Shown: positions 1 to 9,145, counted from the first letter of the stretch. The stretch: DNA of 64,000 nt from Alphaproteobacteria bacterium (GCA_030429495.1 JAUIFH010000006.1:124001-188000); one strand, 5' to 3'. Notes: generated by a model from the sequence alone, not told the origin. Numbers and translations: made by a program.

Positions 1-557
1 CGGTGCGTGACAACCTTCCCGAACTGCCGATCCTCGTGATCGGAGCGTCAGATGGGGCCAACGCCCGCATCGCGGCGTTTGAGGCCGGCGCGGACAACTA
101 TGTCTGTGCCGACTTCGACCACCGGGAACTTGCGGCCAAGATTCGCAGGCTTCTTTCCCTAAGCAGTGGTGGGCGCCCCGCGATCGCGGTCGACGATCTA
201 CAGGCCTGGCCGGACACCAACATCGTGATCCGTTCGGGTCTGCCCATCCGGCTGAGTTCCAAGGAAATGGAAGTCCTCCAATGCCTGGCGGCACGCGCGC
301 CGGAGCCGGTCTGCCGCATGACGATCCTCGAAAAAGCGTTCAACCTGAGCTTCGATCCGGGGACCAATATCGTCGAGGTTCATATCCACCGCCTACGGCA
401 GAAGATCGACAAGGGACACGACACGCCTCTGATCAACACCGTTCGGGGCGTAGGATATGTCCTGGGGCCAGTTACGGAGAACGCCCCGAAAAGCCCGCAG
501 ATCGTCAAGCCGGTACAAACGGCACGCTTCGGGATCGAGGCCCGCGCACGCGCCTGA
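1..557 (+). CDS. OmpR/PhoB-type response regulator, 5' end outside window
   Basis: The frame is open from the left edge (in frame from base 3), so the reported GTG start is only the window boundary. The first ~50 residues match the second half of a receiver domain: a beta-strand, then AFEAGADNYV (the usual switch-lysine area), then a helix ending KIRRLLSL. Residues ~75-155 form a winged-helix DNA-binding domain with the typical EVHIHRLRQKID and TVRGVGYVL segments of OmpR/PhoB regulators. The phospho-acceptor Asp must lie upstream of the window. The C-terminal ~25 residues after GPVTE look like an unstructured tail. The partner kinase is not in the window. It lies upstream of a polysaccharide cassette, but with a 212-bp gap, so co-transcription is not shown. 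Confidence 0.9.
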   Translation, partial: VRDNLPELPILVIGASDGANARIAAFEAGADNYVCADFDHRELAAKIRRLLSLSSGGRPAIAVDDLQAWPDTNIVIRSGLPIRLSSKEMEVLQCLAARAPEPVCRMTILEKAFNLSFDPGTNIVEVHIHRLRQKIDKGHDTPLINTVRGVGYVLGPVTENAPKSPQIVKPVQTARFGIEARARA

Positions 558-568
558 GGCGGGTCAGA

Positions 569-586
569 CCAGGCATTCTTGCCTGG
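569..586 (+). terminator. Possible hairpin after the response regulator
   Basis: A perfect inverted repeat, CCAGGC-ATTCTT-GCCTGG, begins 12 bases after the stop codon. No T-run follows, so it would be a weak or factor-dependent terminator at best. The rest of 558-769 holds no convincing gene. One 34-codon ATG frame (658-762) runs into the next gene's ribosome-binding site but has no good site of its own. Confidence 0.3.
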
Positions 587-769
587 ATTCCGTCGGAAGG
601 GCGCAATGCTGCGTGCCCGCGCGCGCGGTGCAAACTCCGGATACTGTTGGCGGTAGCATGGATTTGAACAACGTGTACAATTCTGTGGCTCCCCCTCCGT
701 CGCGCCGGGCCGAGAATGCCCCGCCGCCGGCCCGGCGGGAACAGCAGGACGGCGCAGGTTGAGGGTGAC

Positions 770-3244
770 ATGTTCCGAATACTGAAGTCCCGAACGCGCA
801 ACAGGATCGAGGATCTTCGGACGCATTTCGACTGCGACTACTATCTTTCGCAGATCAACGGCGATGCAGGGAATGTCGGCGACCCGGTCGAGCACTACTA
901 CAAGACCGGTGCAACGCGCGGATTGGACCCCAGCCCGGAGTTTTCCACCACCTATTACCTCGCTGCCAATGACGACGTCGCGAAGTCCGGGGTGAACCCG
1001 TTCTGGCACTACATCGTTTTTGGAAAGCACGAGGGCCGGCCGGGGCGGCCCGGGAAATCGCAGGCACAAGCCAGGGCCGAAGATGCCGACCTGATGCTGG
1101 TCCTTTCAGAGTTCGACGCAGCCCATTATCGCGGGCGCCATCCCGAACTTACCGGCACCGACAGGGAACTGGCAGAGCACTATCTGACGACCGGCTGGCG
1201 GCTTGGCCACAATCCGAACGAAGAATTCCACACGGCGCTCTACGTCGCCTGCCACCCTGACGTGGCCGCGCGCGCAGCCAACCCTTTCGTGCACTATCTC
1301 AAGTTCGGCCGGGGCGAGGGGCGGTATCTGCCGGCGCCACCTGATATGAACCAGCCGGGACTGCCTGACGACCTGCAGGGCATCCTGCAAACCATGCGCC
1401 CGCATTTCGACGCGTCGTTCTACATGGACAGCAATCCGGACGCGACGATGGCGCGCCACGATCCGGTCCTGCATTACTGCCTTGCCGGATGGCGCGAGAA
1501 CCTCGATCCGCACCCGGATTTCTCGACTGCCGACTACCTTGCCGCAAATCTGGATGTCCGCGACGCCGGCATCAACCCGTTCTGGCACTACATCGTGCGC
1601 GGCATGGCAGAAGGACGTCGCGTCGCGCCCGGGGAGCCTGGCGTCCCGATCGCCGACAACCTGCACGAGATCGAGGCGATTCGGCCGCATTTCAGTCCGG
1701 ACCATTACCTGCGGCGCTATGACGATGTCGCCAAGGCCGGTGTCGATCCGCTGATACACTACTGCGCCGTCGGCTGGCGAGAAGGGCGCGACCCTGCCCC
1801 GGACTTCTCGACAAGCTACTATATCGACGCCAATCCCGATATCCGCGACGCCGGCGTCAACCCGTTCTGGCACTACATAGTTGCCGGAAAATCCGAAGGA
1901 CGTTCTCCACAGCACCCGGGCGGATATAAGGCCCGCATTCTTTCCGAGCTTCCGCCGCTGGAAGAGGAGGTCGAGACATGGATGCCGTGCGACGAACCGG
2001 CGCGGCGGCTGTCGGCACGCCAGATTCGCAGCCAGGTTTCCGCCTCACTGACGCCCGAGAGGAATCGCCTGATCCTGGCGGTGACGCATGACAACTACCG
2101 AAGGAACGGCGGGGGCGTTCAGCTTTGCCTTCAACGGGAGGAGGCGATGTCCGAGGAGCACGGCGCAGCCTACCTTGCCATCTACCCGTTGCGCCCCCTG
2201 CCCCGGCTTGCGCATCCGGCCGAGACGCCTGACCCGGATGTCGGGCTGATCCTGAACGGGCAGTATCTCGGCCCCGCCAGCATGTCGCGCGTGACCGAGG
2301 CGGTCACGGGCTTGCGCGGCGACGCCGAAGAAATCTCGCTGGTGATCCACCACCTGATCGGGCACCTCACCGAGGCGATCGCCGACCTTGCACGAGCGGC
2401 CGGCACTTCGGAATGCCTGTTCTGGGCGCACGACTTCTTCGCCCTGTGCCCCAGCTTCACCCTGCAACGGAACGATGTCGGCTATTGCGATGCGCCGCCC
2501 GCAATCAGCAATGCCTGCGCGCTCTGCCGGTATGGAGCGGAGCGGAAGGATCATCTGACCCGGATGAACGCGTTCTTTTCCGACCTTGACGTGCATGTGG
2601 TCTTTCCGTCCGAAAGCACGCAATCGATCTGGCACCGGCGCGCCGGCGTGACCCCTGCGCGCGAAACGGTTCTGCCGCATATCGAGTTGACACACACAGC
2701 ACATGCAGCGCCGACAGACGCCACGTTCGATGCCGCGGTACGGGTCGGTTTTCTTGGCCGGCCGGCAACCTACAAAGGCTGGCCGCTGTTCGAGAAACTC
2801 GTCCTCCAGCACCGCAATGACGATCGCTACGCGTTCTTCTATCTCGGGACCACCGATATCGGCCTGCCCGACGTGACCTCCGCCGCAGTCGACGTCACGG
2901 CTGAAAACCCGGACGCGATGACCGATGCCGTCGCGTCCCACGAACTCGACCTCGTCATCCATTGGGCATCCTGGCCGGAGACGTTCTCGATCACCGCCTA
3001 CGAGGCGCTGTCCGGCGGCGCCTATCTCGTCACCAACTCGGTCTCCGGCAATATCGCGGACACGGTCGAGCGGATCGGACGCGGTCTCGTCCTACAAACG
3101 GAGGACGAAATTCTCGCGGCGTTCGACAGCGGCACGATCAGGGACCTGGCCGAACGCCGCCGGAAGGATCGCGCGGCCGGATATCTCCGGCCATCGACGG
3201 GCAAGCTCTCCTACACGATCCTGGAAGGGGGGGCGCATCCATGA
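770..3244 (+). CDS. Glycosyltransferase with four N-terminal tandem repeats
   Basis: Protein of 824 aa. The track start at 716 is too far upstream; ATG 770 (MFRILKSR) follows TTGAGGG at good spacing. Residues 19-90, 114-185, 212-283 and 307-378 are four copies of a ~72-residue unit. Each unit holds two half-repeats of the form F-D-x-x-Y-Y-L-x-x-N-x-D-V, and most end NPFWHYI-x-x-G-x-x-EGR. Similar repeats are known in front of other proteobacterial polysaccharide glycosyltransferases; their role is not established. The C-terminal half (about 435-824) looks like a GT-B enzyme: VGFLGRPATYKGW, then an E-x7-E motif in ETFSITAYEAL typical of GT4 nucleotide-sugar transferases. No signal peptide or membrane segment is seen, so it is probably cytosolic. 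It overlaps the next gene by ATGA. Donor and acceptor are unknown. Confidence 0.85.
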   Translation: MFRILKSRTRNRIEDLRTHFDCDYYLSQINGDAGNVGDPVEHYYKTGATRGLDPSPEFSTTYYLAANDDVAKSGVNPFWHYIVFGKHEGRPGRPGKSQAQARAEDADLMLVLSEFDAAHYRGRHPELTGTDRELAEHYLTTGWRLGHNPNEEFHTALYVACHPDVAARAANPFVHYLKFGRGEGRYLPAPPDMNQPGLPDDLQGILQTMRPHFDASFYMDSNPDATMARHDPVLHYCLAGWRENLDPHPDFSTADYLAANLDVRDAGINPFWHYIVRGMAEGRRVAPGEPGVPIADNLHEIEAIRPHFSPDHYLRRYDDVAKAGVDPLIHYCAVGWREGRDPAPDFSTSYYIDANPDIRDAGVNPFWHYIVAGKSEGRSPQHPGGYKARILSELPPLEEEVETWMPCDEPARRLSARQIRSQVSASLTPERNRLILAVTHDNYRRNGGGVQLCLQREEAMSEEHGAAYLAIYPLRPLPRLAHPAETPDPDVGLILNGQYLGPASMSRVTEAVTGLRGDAEEISLVIHHLIGHLTEAIADLARAAGTSECLFWAHDFFALCPSFTLQRNDVGYCDAPPAISNACALCRYGAERKDHLTRMNAFFSDLDVHVVFPSESTQSIWHRRAGVTPARETVLPHIELTHTAHAAPTDATFDAAVRVGFLGRPATYKGWPLFEKLVLQHRNDDRYAFFYLGTTDIGLPDVTSAAVDVTAENPDAMTDAVASHELDLVIHWASWPETFSITAYEALSGGAYLVTNSVSGNIADTVERIGRGLVLQTEDEILAAFDSGTIRDLAERRRKDRAAGYLRPSTGKLSYTILEGGAHP

Positions 3245-4275
3245 CGGTTCATGCCTATACCAGCTTTTCCTATGCCTACCTGAACCGGGCCCGCGTCCTT
3301 GCGGCAAGCCTGCGCGAGCAGCATCCCGACTGGGTGCTCTGGGCCGTGCTCACCGACAGGGAGCCGGAGGGATTCGCGTTCGACCTTGACGCTGAGGATT
3401 TCGACCGGATGGTCACGGCCGAAGACCTGTTCGGCGACGACACCGCGCGCTGGCTCTTCGGTCACGATGTCGTGGAGGCCTGCACGGCGGTAAAGGCGCG
3501 TGCCCTGCAGCACATCTTGGCGGAACCCGGTGCATCCAAGATCGTGTATCTCGACCCGGACATTGCGGTCTTCAACCCGCTCGATCCTCTGATCGAAATA
3601 CTCGACGATCACTCCATTGCCCTGACGCCGCACCAGATCACCCCCGATCCCGGCGCCGAGAAACGCGCCGTGCTGGACAATGAGATCACGTCCCTCAGCC
3701 ACGGGGCCTACAATCTCGGCTTTCTTGCCGTGCGCAACGACGGTGAAGCGCATCGCTTCGCGGCGTGGTGGGCCGAGCGCCTTCAGGATTGGTGCCACGA
3801 CCGGCGCGACATCGGGGTGTTCGTCGACCAGAAATGGTGCGATCTCGTCCCCTGCTTCTTTGACAACGTTAAAATCATCCGCGATCCCGGCTACAACGTC
3901 GCGAGCTGGAACCTGAGCCAGCGGACGCTCGCCTTCGATCCCGAAGGTACAGCGCGCGTGAACGGCGCGAAGCTGCGGTTTTATCATTTTACAAAGCTCG
4001 GCGCCCTCGGCGATCTGATGACTGCGCGTTATGCCGGTGACAATGCGGAGATTTACGAACTATGGTGGTGGTATCGCCACAGGATCGACGCAGCAACGGA
4101 TCCAGCCATACCACAAGGGTGGTGGTATTATGGCGCATTTGACAACGGCAGGAAGATTCCGAAATCTGTTCGGGAGCTCTACCGGGAAAGGGAAGACCTT
4201 AGAAGTACGTTCGTCCAGCCGTTCAAAGTGGACGACGGCTTCTTTGGCTGGCTTGCCGATCACGACTATCTGTGA
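3241..4275 (+). CDS. GT-A-type glycosyltransferase
   Basis: Protein of 344 aa. The ORF track starts 93 codons too early; ATG 3241 overlaps the preceding stop as ATGA, which suggests translational coupling. The N-terminus (HAYTSFSYAYLNRARVLAASL) and the DPD-type metal motif in KIVYLDPDIAVFNPLDPL near residue 110 are typical of GT-A glycosyltransferases that transfer from a nucleotide sugar using Mn or Mg. The C-terminal part is rich in Trp and Tyr (ELWWWYRHRI, GWWYYGAF). No membrane segment is seen. It is likely co-expressed with the repeat-bearing glycosyltransferase upstream and the sulfotransferase-like gene 31 bp downstream, pointing to assembly of a modified surface glycan. Substrates cannot be read from the sequence. 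Confidence 0.82.
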   Translation: MTVHAYTSFSYAYLNRARVLAASLREQHPDWVLWAVLTDREPEGFAFDLDAEDFDRMVTAEDLFGDDTARWLFGHDVVEACTAVKARALQHILAEPGASKIVYLDPDIAVFNPLDPLIEILDDHSIALTPHQITPDPGAEKRAVLDNEITSLSHGAYNLGFLAVRNDGEAHRFAAWWAERLQDWCHDRRDIGVFVDQKWCDLVPCFFDNVKIIRDPGYNVASWNLSQRTLAFDPEGTARVNGAKLRFYHFTKLGALGDLMTARYAGDNAEIYELWWWYRHRIDAATDPAIPQGWWYYGAFDNGRKIPKSVRELYREREDLRSTFVQPFKVDDGFFGWLADHDYL

Positions 4276-4306
4276 CGGCCGCCGGCACGTTTTGACAGAG
4301 GACTAA

Positions 4307-5197
4307 ATGAACAATCGGCTCGCCGTCATCTATCAGTTCGGCAAGGTCGCCAGCACATCGGTCGTCAGCACACTTGACGAGTTGGAGGGGGTGACGGCAG
4401 TCCAGAGCCACTTCCTCGGAAAGGACGCCCTGTTGGGGTGCCTGAAAACGCTGACCAATCCGAACGTCCCGGATTACTTTTTCGAGCACCAACTCGGCCA
4501 GTTGATCGACAATGCCCGCCTGAGCCGGAGGATCGACGTGCTTCGCGCTGGGGGCACCGAGGAGCGGCTGCTCGTTATCTCGATGACGCGCCACCCGTTC
4601 GACTGGTTCCGTTCCAGCGTCGTTCAGGACCTTGAAGGCTACCTGCCGATGTTCCGTGACTTCCTCGACAGCAAGGAGATCGAGCCGACCGACGACGACA
4701 AGACGATCGGCATCGCCCTCACGCATCTCTTCAACGTCTTCGGGCGGATCATCACCCGATGCGGCGGGGTGGATCAGACGCTCGACCGGCTGAAGGCGGG
4801 ACAGGCGAAGGTTTTCGCCGGAAGCCAGATTGAAAATGCACCCAGGCTGCAAAGCTTTTTCTACATGGCGCTGCGCCCCTTCGACTGGTTCGAGCGACAT
4901 TTCGAGACGTCGCTGGGCGTCCGGATCGACGATTTCACCGTCATCGACCAGACCTACCGGTTTTCGGACGAGACCGGCGATTTCTGCATCTTCCGCTATG
5001 AGGACATGGCGACGGCCCTGCCCGCCTGCCTTGAGGCATTCGGCGTCCCGGCGCCGCAGACGGTCAAGGAACGCAATGTCAGCGCCAAGAAGCCCTTCGC
5101 GGCCGCGACGAAATCCGCGTTCCAGACCCCGGCCGCGGAACGGCTGCATGCACTCTTTCTCGACACCGCCTATTCGCGACGTTTCGACTACGGCTGA
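4307..5197 (+). CDS. Sulfotransferase-fold / putative capsular polysaccharide protein
   Basis: Protein of 296 aa starting MNNRLAVIYQFGKVASTSV. The GKVASTS loop matches the 5'-phosphosulfate loop of PAPS-dependent sulfotransferases (G-K-x-G/A-S-S/T-S). SMTRHPFDWFRSS near residue 100 matches the 3'-phosphate-binding R...S motif. The overall pattern resembles the putative capsular polysaccharide synthesis family of the sulfotransferase clan. It could transfer sulfate from PAPS to a glycan; activity is inferred from motifs only. It is the last gene of the three-gene surface-glycan cassette. The intergenic gap to the previous gene is 31 bp, so the three are probably one transcript. The next feature is tRNA-Phe on the opposite strand. 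Confidence 0.72.
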   Translation: MNNRLAVIYQFGKVASTSVVSTLDELEGVTAVQSHFLGKDALLGCLKTLTNPNVPDYFFEHQLGQLIDNARLSRRIDVLRAGGTEERLLVISMTRHPFDWFRSSVVQDLEGYLPMFRDFLDSKEIEPTDDDKTIGIALTHLFNVFGRIITRCGGVDQTLDRLKAGQAKVFAGSQIENAPRLQSFFYMALRPFDWFERHFETSLGVRIDDFTVIDQTYRFSDETGDFCIFRYEDMATALPACLEAFGVPAPQTVKERNVSAKKPFAAATKSAFQTPAAERLHALFLDTAYSRRFDYG

Positions 5198-5296
5198 ACC
5201 CGCAGGGACAGGGCTGGTGGCAGAATCCCGGGAACACCACGCAAGACAACGCGTCCCATCCGGTCAAAAACAACTGCTGATCTACTGGGATTTAAG

Positions 5297-5372
5297 TGGT
5301 GCCCAGAGCCGGAATCGAACCAGCGACACGCGGATTTTCAATCCGCTGCTCTACCAACTGAGCTATCTGGGC
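5297..5372 (-). tRNA. tRNA-Phe (GAA)
   Basis: On the minus strand the 76-nt sequence starts GCCCAGATAGCTCAGTTGG and ends GGCTCTGGGCACCA, with a 7-bp acceptor stem, an encoded CCA, a D-arm with TAGCTCAGTTGGTAGAGC, an anticodon loop TTGAAAA reading GAA, and a T-arm with GGTTCGATTCC. The 3' end faces the glycosyltransferase cassette. The gene lies just downstream of yacG on the same strand. Confidence 0.97.
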
Positions 5373-5467
5373 ACCGGGGGCGCATGGCGCCCGGCCCGGC
5401 GTGTTTAGGCGAGAGGCGCGGGGCTGTCCAGAGGGTTTTCACGAATTTCACCGGTCTGCGACAGGCG

Positions 5468-5641
5468 TCAATGCGGCCGTGGCGGAGCCGCCGCATCGGC
5501 TTCGTCAGGCAGGTCGTCCTCCTCGGCCGGAATGGCGTAGGCCCCGGTCAGCCACCGCCCGAGATCGACATCGGCGCAGCGCTTCGAGCAGAACGGGCGA
5601 TACTTCGGATCGGTTTCCTTGCGGCAGATCGGGCAGGTCAT
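5468..5641 (-). CDS. yacG: YacG-type DNA gyrase inhibitor / zinc-binding protein
   Basis: Protein of 57 aa, below the ORF-track cutoff. It reads MTCPICRKE...YRPFCSKRCADVDLGRWL, the family signature: four zinc ligands in a CPIC...C-x3-C pattern (C3, C6, C18, C22) followed by ADVDLGRW. An acidic tail (EEDDLPDEAD) closes it. In Escherichia coli YacG binds GyrB and inhibits gyrase. ATG 5641 overlaps the stop of the ribonuclease gene as ATGA, so it is the last gene of the infA-maf-rng-yacG run. Length and motif fit the family closely. Confidence 0.93.
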   Translation of the reverse strand: MTCPICRKETDPKYRPFCSKRCADVDLGRWLTGAYAIPAEEDDLPDEADAAAPPRPH

Positions 5642-6690
5642 GACTCAGCATTCCCCAGAACCGCCGCGATAGGCAAGCGATCGCGCTTGCGTTGCAGTTC
5701 GAAATTCCCGAGCGGCGTCCAGCCGGCAAGGCTCGTTTCTGACGCTTCGCCGCGGAACGCGGTCCGCAATTGCTGGTCAAGTGCGGCCCGGTCGCGTTTC
5801 GGCATCGGCGCAAAATCCACGGTCACCTGGCCGCCGAGGCCGCGCAGCCTGAGCTGGCGCGGCAAATCGCGGGCGGCGGCGATGTTGGCCTTGAGGCTGG
5901 CTGCCGGCGACGTGTCGGGGCCTGTGTTGACATCGACGGCGACCAGCGCGCGTGTCGGTTCGATCGCCATGTTCGCGCCTCCCGGCAGAGGGACAAGGGG
6001 ATGGACGAGCGCGTCGATCATCTCTTCGACGCCGTGGGCGGCAAAGGCGCCTTCACCCTCGGCGACCTCGTCCGGTGCGGGGTCGGTCCAGTCTCGGCCG
6101 GCTTCCTCATGTGGCGATGCGGCATCGACCAGAAGCTCCGGACCACCGGTGAGGTCGGCGCTGACGACTTCGGCAAGGTTCCGCATCGCAGCGATGTCGG
6201 CCGCGATGTCGTCATCGTCGGCAATGGCCGAGACCGACCGCAGGATCAGCCCGAAGCCCGATCCGGCCATCACCTCGCCAGCCAGCGCCTCAAGCCGCGC
6301 GCGGTCTTCCGGCGCCTTGATCCGGCGCGAAGCGTTCAGGCCGGGCGCAGAGGGCGTGACGATGGCGAGCCGGCTTTTGAACAGAAGCCGCGTCGTCACC
6401 GGGAGCGCCTTGCCCGGCTCGGCAAAGCCCGACACCTGCACAATCACAGGCTTGCCCGGGGCAAGTCCCCTGGTTTCCCGCAGGAACCCCTTCTCGCCCC
6501 CCGGCAGCTTGACGAAGGCGCCGCCCTGCCCTTTCATCTGCCGGTCAAGAACGCCGCGCAGGATCGCGCCGGGGGCAAAGCCTGCCGCTTCACCTGCCTC
6601 GACCAAGACGTCCTGCAACTGGCCGTCGACTACCAGCGCCGCCGCCTCGCGGCCCCGATAGGTTCCAAGAACGACGACGCGCCCCTTCAT
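5638..6690 (-). CDS. rng: Ribonuclease E/G family protein, short form
   Basis: Protein of 350 aa. The N-terminal ~110 residues look like an S1-type RNA-binding segment ([17 protein letters not shown]). The catalytic part keeps both metal-binding Asp contexts of RNase [12 protein letters not shown] and [11 protein letters not shown]. It lacks the CPxC zinc-link of RNase E/G and is far shorter than E. coli RNase G (~490 aa), so oligomer assembly probably differs. Expected role: single-strand endonuclease in rRNA or mRNA processing. It overlaps maf upstream and yacG downstream, each by ATGA. Such compact proteins are familiar in this order next to maf; whether the symbol rng or a separate name fits best is open. 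Confidence 0.87.
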   Translation of the reverse strand: MKGRVVVLGTYRGREAAALVVDGQLQDVLVEAGEAAGFAPGAILRGVLDRQMKGQGGAFVKLPGGEKGFLRETRGLAPGKPVIVQVSGFAEPGKALPVTTRLLFKSRLAIVTPSAPGLNASRRIKAPEDRARLEALAGEVMAGSGFGLILRSVSAIADDDDIAADIAAMRNLAEVVSADLTGGPELLVDAASPHEEAGRDWTDPAPDEVAEGEGAFAAHGVEEMIDALVHPLVPLPGGANMAIEPTRALVAVDVNTGPDTSPAASLKANIAAARDLPRQLRLRGLGGQVTVDFAPMPKRDRAALDQQLRTAFRGEASETSLAGWTPLGNFELQRKRDRLPIAAVLGNAES

Positions 6691-7271
6691 GCCTCAACTC
6701 CGTGAACGTCGATGCCTGCCGCTTCCAGAAGATGTGCCGTTTCGGCAACCGGCAGGCCGACCACCCCGGTGAACGACCCCTGCAACCAGGGAATGAAGGC
6801 GCCAAAACGGCCCTGGATCCCGTAGGCGCCGGCCTTGCCCTGCCATTCGCCGGAAGCGAGATAGGCGTTGATCTCGGTATCCGAGAGGGCCTTCACCTTC
6901 ACCACGGTTTCCACGGCCCGCTCCCATACCCGTGTGCCGCGCTTGACCGCGACGGCGGTGATGACGCGATGACGGCGCCCCGAAAGCTTCAGCAGGAATT
7001 CCGCCGCCTCGCCCGCAGTTTCGGGTTTGCCGAGGATGCGCCGGCCAAGGGCCACGGTCGTGTCGGCGCACAGAACAACCTCATCGGGGCCGCAGGGCAC
7101 CGCCCCGGCCTTTTCCCGCGCCATGCGGGCGCAATAATGGCGCGGCAACTCGCCCTTGCGCGGCGTCTCGTCGATATCGGGGGGCCGGATCGCATCCGGT
7201 CGAAGGCCGAGCTGCGCCAAAAGTTCCCTTCGGCGCGGACTGGCCGAGCCGAGGATCAGGCGCGGGGCCAC
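6687..7271 (-). CDS. maf: Maf-family nucleoside triphosphate pyrophosphatase
   Basis: Protein of 194 aa starting [22 protein letters not shown], the canonical Maf N-terminus (S-x-S-P-R-R). DIDET and [15 protein letters not shown] supply the conserved acidic and TTV motifs, and [22 protein letters not shown] matches the C-terminal G-x-F-x-x-V-x-G-L-P signature. Maf proteins hydrolyse non-canonical or modified nucleoside triphosphates to monophosphate and pyrophosphate. The sub-family (dTTP/UTP type or 7-methyl-GTP type) was not resolved. The gene starts one base after the infA stop and overlaps rng by ATGA. Confidence 0.95.
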   Translation of the reverse strand: MAPRLILGSASPRRRELLAQLGLRPDAIRPPDIDETPRKGELPRHYCARMAREKAGAVPCGPDEVVLCADTTVALGRRILGKPETAGEAAEFLLKLSGRRHRVITAVAVKRGTRVWERAVETVVKVKALSDTEINAYLASGEWQGKAGAYGIQGRFGAFIPWLQGSFTGVVGLPVAETAHLLEAAGIDVHGVEA

Positions 7272-7272
7272 C

Positions 7273-7491
7273 TTACTTGAAACGGTAATTGATCCGCCCC
7301 TTGGACAGGTCGTAGGGCGTCATCGTCACCTGCACCTTGTCGCCCGCAAGGACGCGGATGCGGTTCTTGCGCATCTTTCCTGCCATCGTCGCGATGATCT
7401 CATGGCCGTTCTCGAGCTCGACCCGGAATGTCGCGTTTGGCAGGAGTTCCTTCACGACGCCCGGAAATTCGAGTCCTTCTTCCTTGGCCAT
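7273..7491 (-). CDS. infA: Translation initiation factor IF-1
   Basis: [20 protein letters not shown] onwards is a 72-aa OB-fold IF-1 of exactly the usual length, with the family core ([41 protein letters not shown]). ATG 7491 is chosen over the upstream GTG (7497) because GGAG sits seven bases before it. IF-1 binds the 30S A site with IF-2 and IF-3 during initiation. It heads the infA-maf-rng-yacG run. No clear promoter was identified in the 73 bp upstream. Confidence 0.98.
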   Translation of the reverse strand: MAKEEGLEFPGVVKELLPNATFRVELENGHEIIATMAGKMRKNRIRVLAGDKVQVTMTPYDLSKGRINYRFK

Positions 7492-7564
7492 GGTCACTCC
7501 ATTGATGGTTCCACGCCCGGCTCCGCGCCGGGCGCGCGTTAAATGCGCCCGATGGGCCGGAATT

Positions 7565-8470
7565 TCAAGCGATTTCTCGGCTGTTGCTGTGAACCGTCAC
7601 ACGGGAAAGCTGCGCATCCTGCTCCGGCCAGTGCTGCATGTTCAGGACGATCCCATCCGCGCGCACATCCGCGATGGCCGCTCGCGATACCTCGGCATAG
7701 ACCCAGCCCGGCTGGCCGACGACACCTTCGGCAAGGATGCCGTTGGACGGGAAACCACGGTCGGGCGGACCGTAGACCGAGGCCGCTCCGGTATTTTCCT
7801 CCATCCCGTAGCACCAGGGCGCAGCGCCGACCACAGGGGCGTGGACCGCGACAAGCTGGTTTTCGAGCGCACGCGCCATGGCGCCCACCCGGACGCGCGT
7901 AAAACCGGCGAGCGCCTCGGTCGCGGAGGGAACCAGAAGGATCTCCACCCCCGCCTCTGCAAGCGCGCGGCCCAGCAGCGGAAACTCGCTGTCGTAGCAG
8001 ATGAGGATGCCGATCCGGCCAAGCGCGGTATCAAAGACCTGCAAGCCGTCCCCCGGCACGACATTCCAGCCATCGCGTTCCCACCGCGTCATCATCGCCT
8101 TGTCCTGATGCCCGATCAGACCGTCCGGTCCGAAGAGGCTCGCCCGGTTGACGGGTCTGCCACCGGCATGGGGCAAGCCGAAAACCGGTCCGGAAGCGGA
8201 GAGGATGTGAACGCCTTGCGCGGCCGCCAGACGGGCGTGGAGCGCTTCGGATGCGGCCTTGTGGCGATCGACCTCGACCAGCGCGCCCCGGATGTCGCCC
8301 GCGACATCCGCGCCGCCGAGCGAGGCGAGTTCCATCGCACCGTATTCAGGAAAGACCAGAAGCTGCGCACCCGCGCCGGCGGCCTCCGCGACCCATTTTC
8401 CGACTTTCGCTTCGTATTCCGACCAGTCGTCGAACCAGTCCAGCGGATAGGCGGCGGCGGCAATTTTCAT
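7565..8470 (-). CDS. Nitrilase-superfamily carbon-nitrogen hydrolase
   Basis: Protein of 301 aa from ATG 8470, preceded by AAGGAAG. The track start eight codons upstream is not needed. The catalytic triad is present: Glu42 in [11 protein letters not shown], Lys124 in [11 protein letters not shown], and Cys158 in [10 protein letters not shown]. Such enzymes hydrolyse amides, carbamoyl compounds or nitriles. The closest functional class (omega-amidase or N-carbamoylase-like) cannot be decided here. It follows a GNAT gene and an NTF2-fold gene on the same strand; the three are likely one operon. They lie between infA and the phosphatase of the conserved murA-yacG order, so they look like a later insertion. 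Confidence 0.88.
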   Translation of the reverse strand: MKIAAAAYPLDWFDDWSEYEAKVGKWVAEAAGAGAQLLVFPEYGAMELASLGGADVAGDIRGALVEVDRHKAASEALHARLAAAQGVHILSASGPVFGLPHAGGRPVNRASLFGPDGLIGHQDKAMMTRWERDGWNVVPGDGLQVFDTALGRIGILICYDSEFPLLGRALAEAGVEILLVPSATEALAGFTRVRVGAMARALENQLVAVHAPVVGAAPWCYGMEENTGAASVYGPPDRGFPSNGILAEGVVGQPGWVYAEVSRAAIADVRADGIVLNMQHWPEQDAQLSRVTVHSNSREIA

Positions 8471-8557
8471 CGGCAACTTCCTTTCTTGCGGCACCCACGA
8501 CCGGTCCTGTCCCGCTGCGGCATGTTTCGCGGCGCGCCCGGCAGAGGCATCGGGGTG

Positions 8558-9145
8558 TCAGAGCTTCCTGATCCAGAACTGCATCGGTTTCGGCGTTTCG
8601 CCTGCCTCACCGACATCCTTCCATGAATACTGCGCGACCGCCCCTTCGAGCGGCGCATAGCCACGCTTTTTCCAGAATCCGTCAAGCGGGCGGTAGCTGG
8701 CCGGATGCAGCGGGTGCTCCGCGGGCCGGACAACGCGGCAGAAGGCCGAATGGGTGCGACCAAGCTTGCGGGCATGGGCCTCCCTCGTATCGAAGAAGGC
8801 ATGACCCAGCCCCCGGCCCCGGTATTCCGGCAGCAGCACCGATTCCGCGCAGTAGAATATGTCGCTTAGCGCGATGCCGGACGCGGCGAAGGCGGCGCCG
8901 AATTCGTCGCCATGATCCTCCATCGGCGTGCCGGTAGACGCGCCGACCAGCCGCCCGTCATCGAATGCGCCTACGAGGATCGCGCCAGCACTGTCGCGAT
9001 AGGTGCGAAGATAGCGCCGCTCATAGACCGGATCGCCATCGTAGAGATAAGGCCATTCACGAAAAACGGCGATCCGCAGCCGGGCGACGGCGTCAAGCGC
9101 CGCCTCCAGTGCGTCGCCGGTCAGCGTGAGGACCTCGATCGTCAT
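8558..9145 (-). CDS. GNAT-family N-acetyltransferase
   Basis: Protein of 195 aa. The acetyl-CoA loop is visible as LPEYRGRGLGHAFFDTREAHA (Q/R-x-x-G-x-G motif) near residue 110. The N-terminus (LRIAVFREWPYLYDGD) and C-terminus (SYRPLDGFWKKRGYAP) are GNAT-like, with a YSWKD strand late. The acceptor is unknown. The start overlaps the stop of the upstream NTF2-like gene as ATGA, and the nitrilase gene follows after 87 bp. The trio may act in one acylation/deacylation or detoxification step; that is inference from linkage. Confidence 0.88.
   Translation of the reverse strand: MTIEVLTLTGDALEAALDAVARLRIAVFREWPYLYDGDPVYERRYLRTYRDSAGAILVGAFDDGRLVGASTGTPMEDHGDEFGAAFAASGIALSDIFYCAESVLLPEYRGRGLGHAFFDTREAHARKLGRTHSAFCRVVRPAEHPLHPASYRPLDGFWKKRGYAPLEGAVAQYSWKDVGEAGETPKPMQFWIRKL

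Noticed and set aside
658-762. 34-codon ATG frame before the repeat glycosyltransferase
   Set aside because: No usable ribosome-binding site, Pro/Arg/Ala-rich composition like non-coding GC-rich DNA; a leader role cannot be supported.
5200-5300. Attachment-site repeat of tRNA-Phe flanking the glycan cassette
   Set aside because: No second copy of the tRNA 3' end was found by eye in 1-5296 and there is no integrase; the left border is outside the window.
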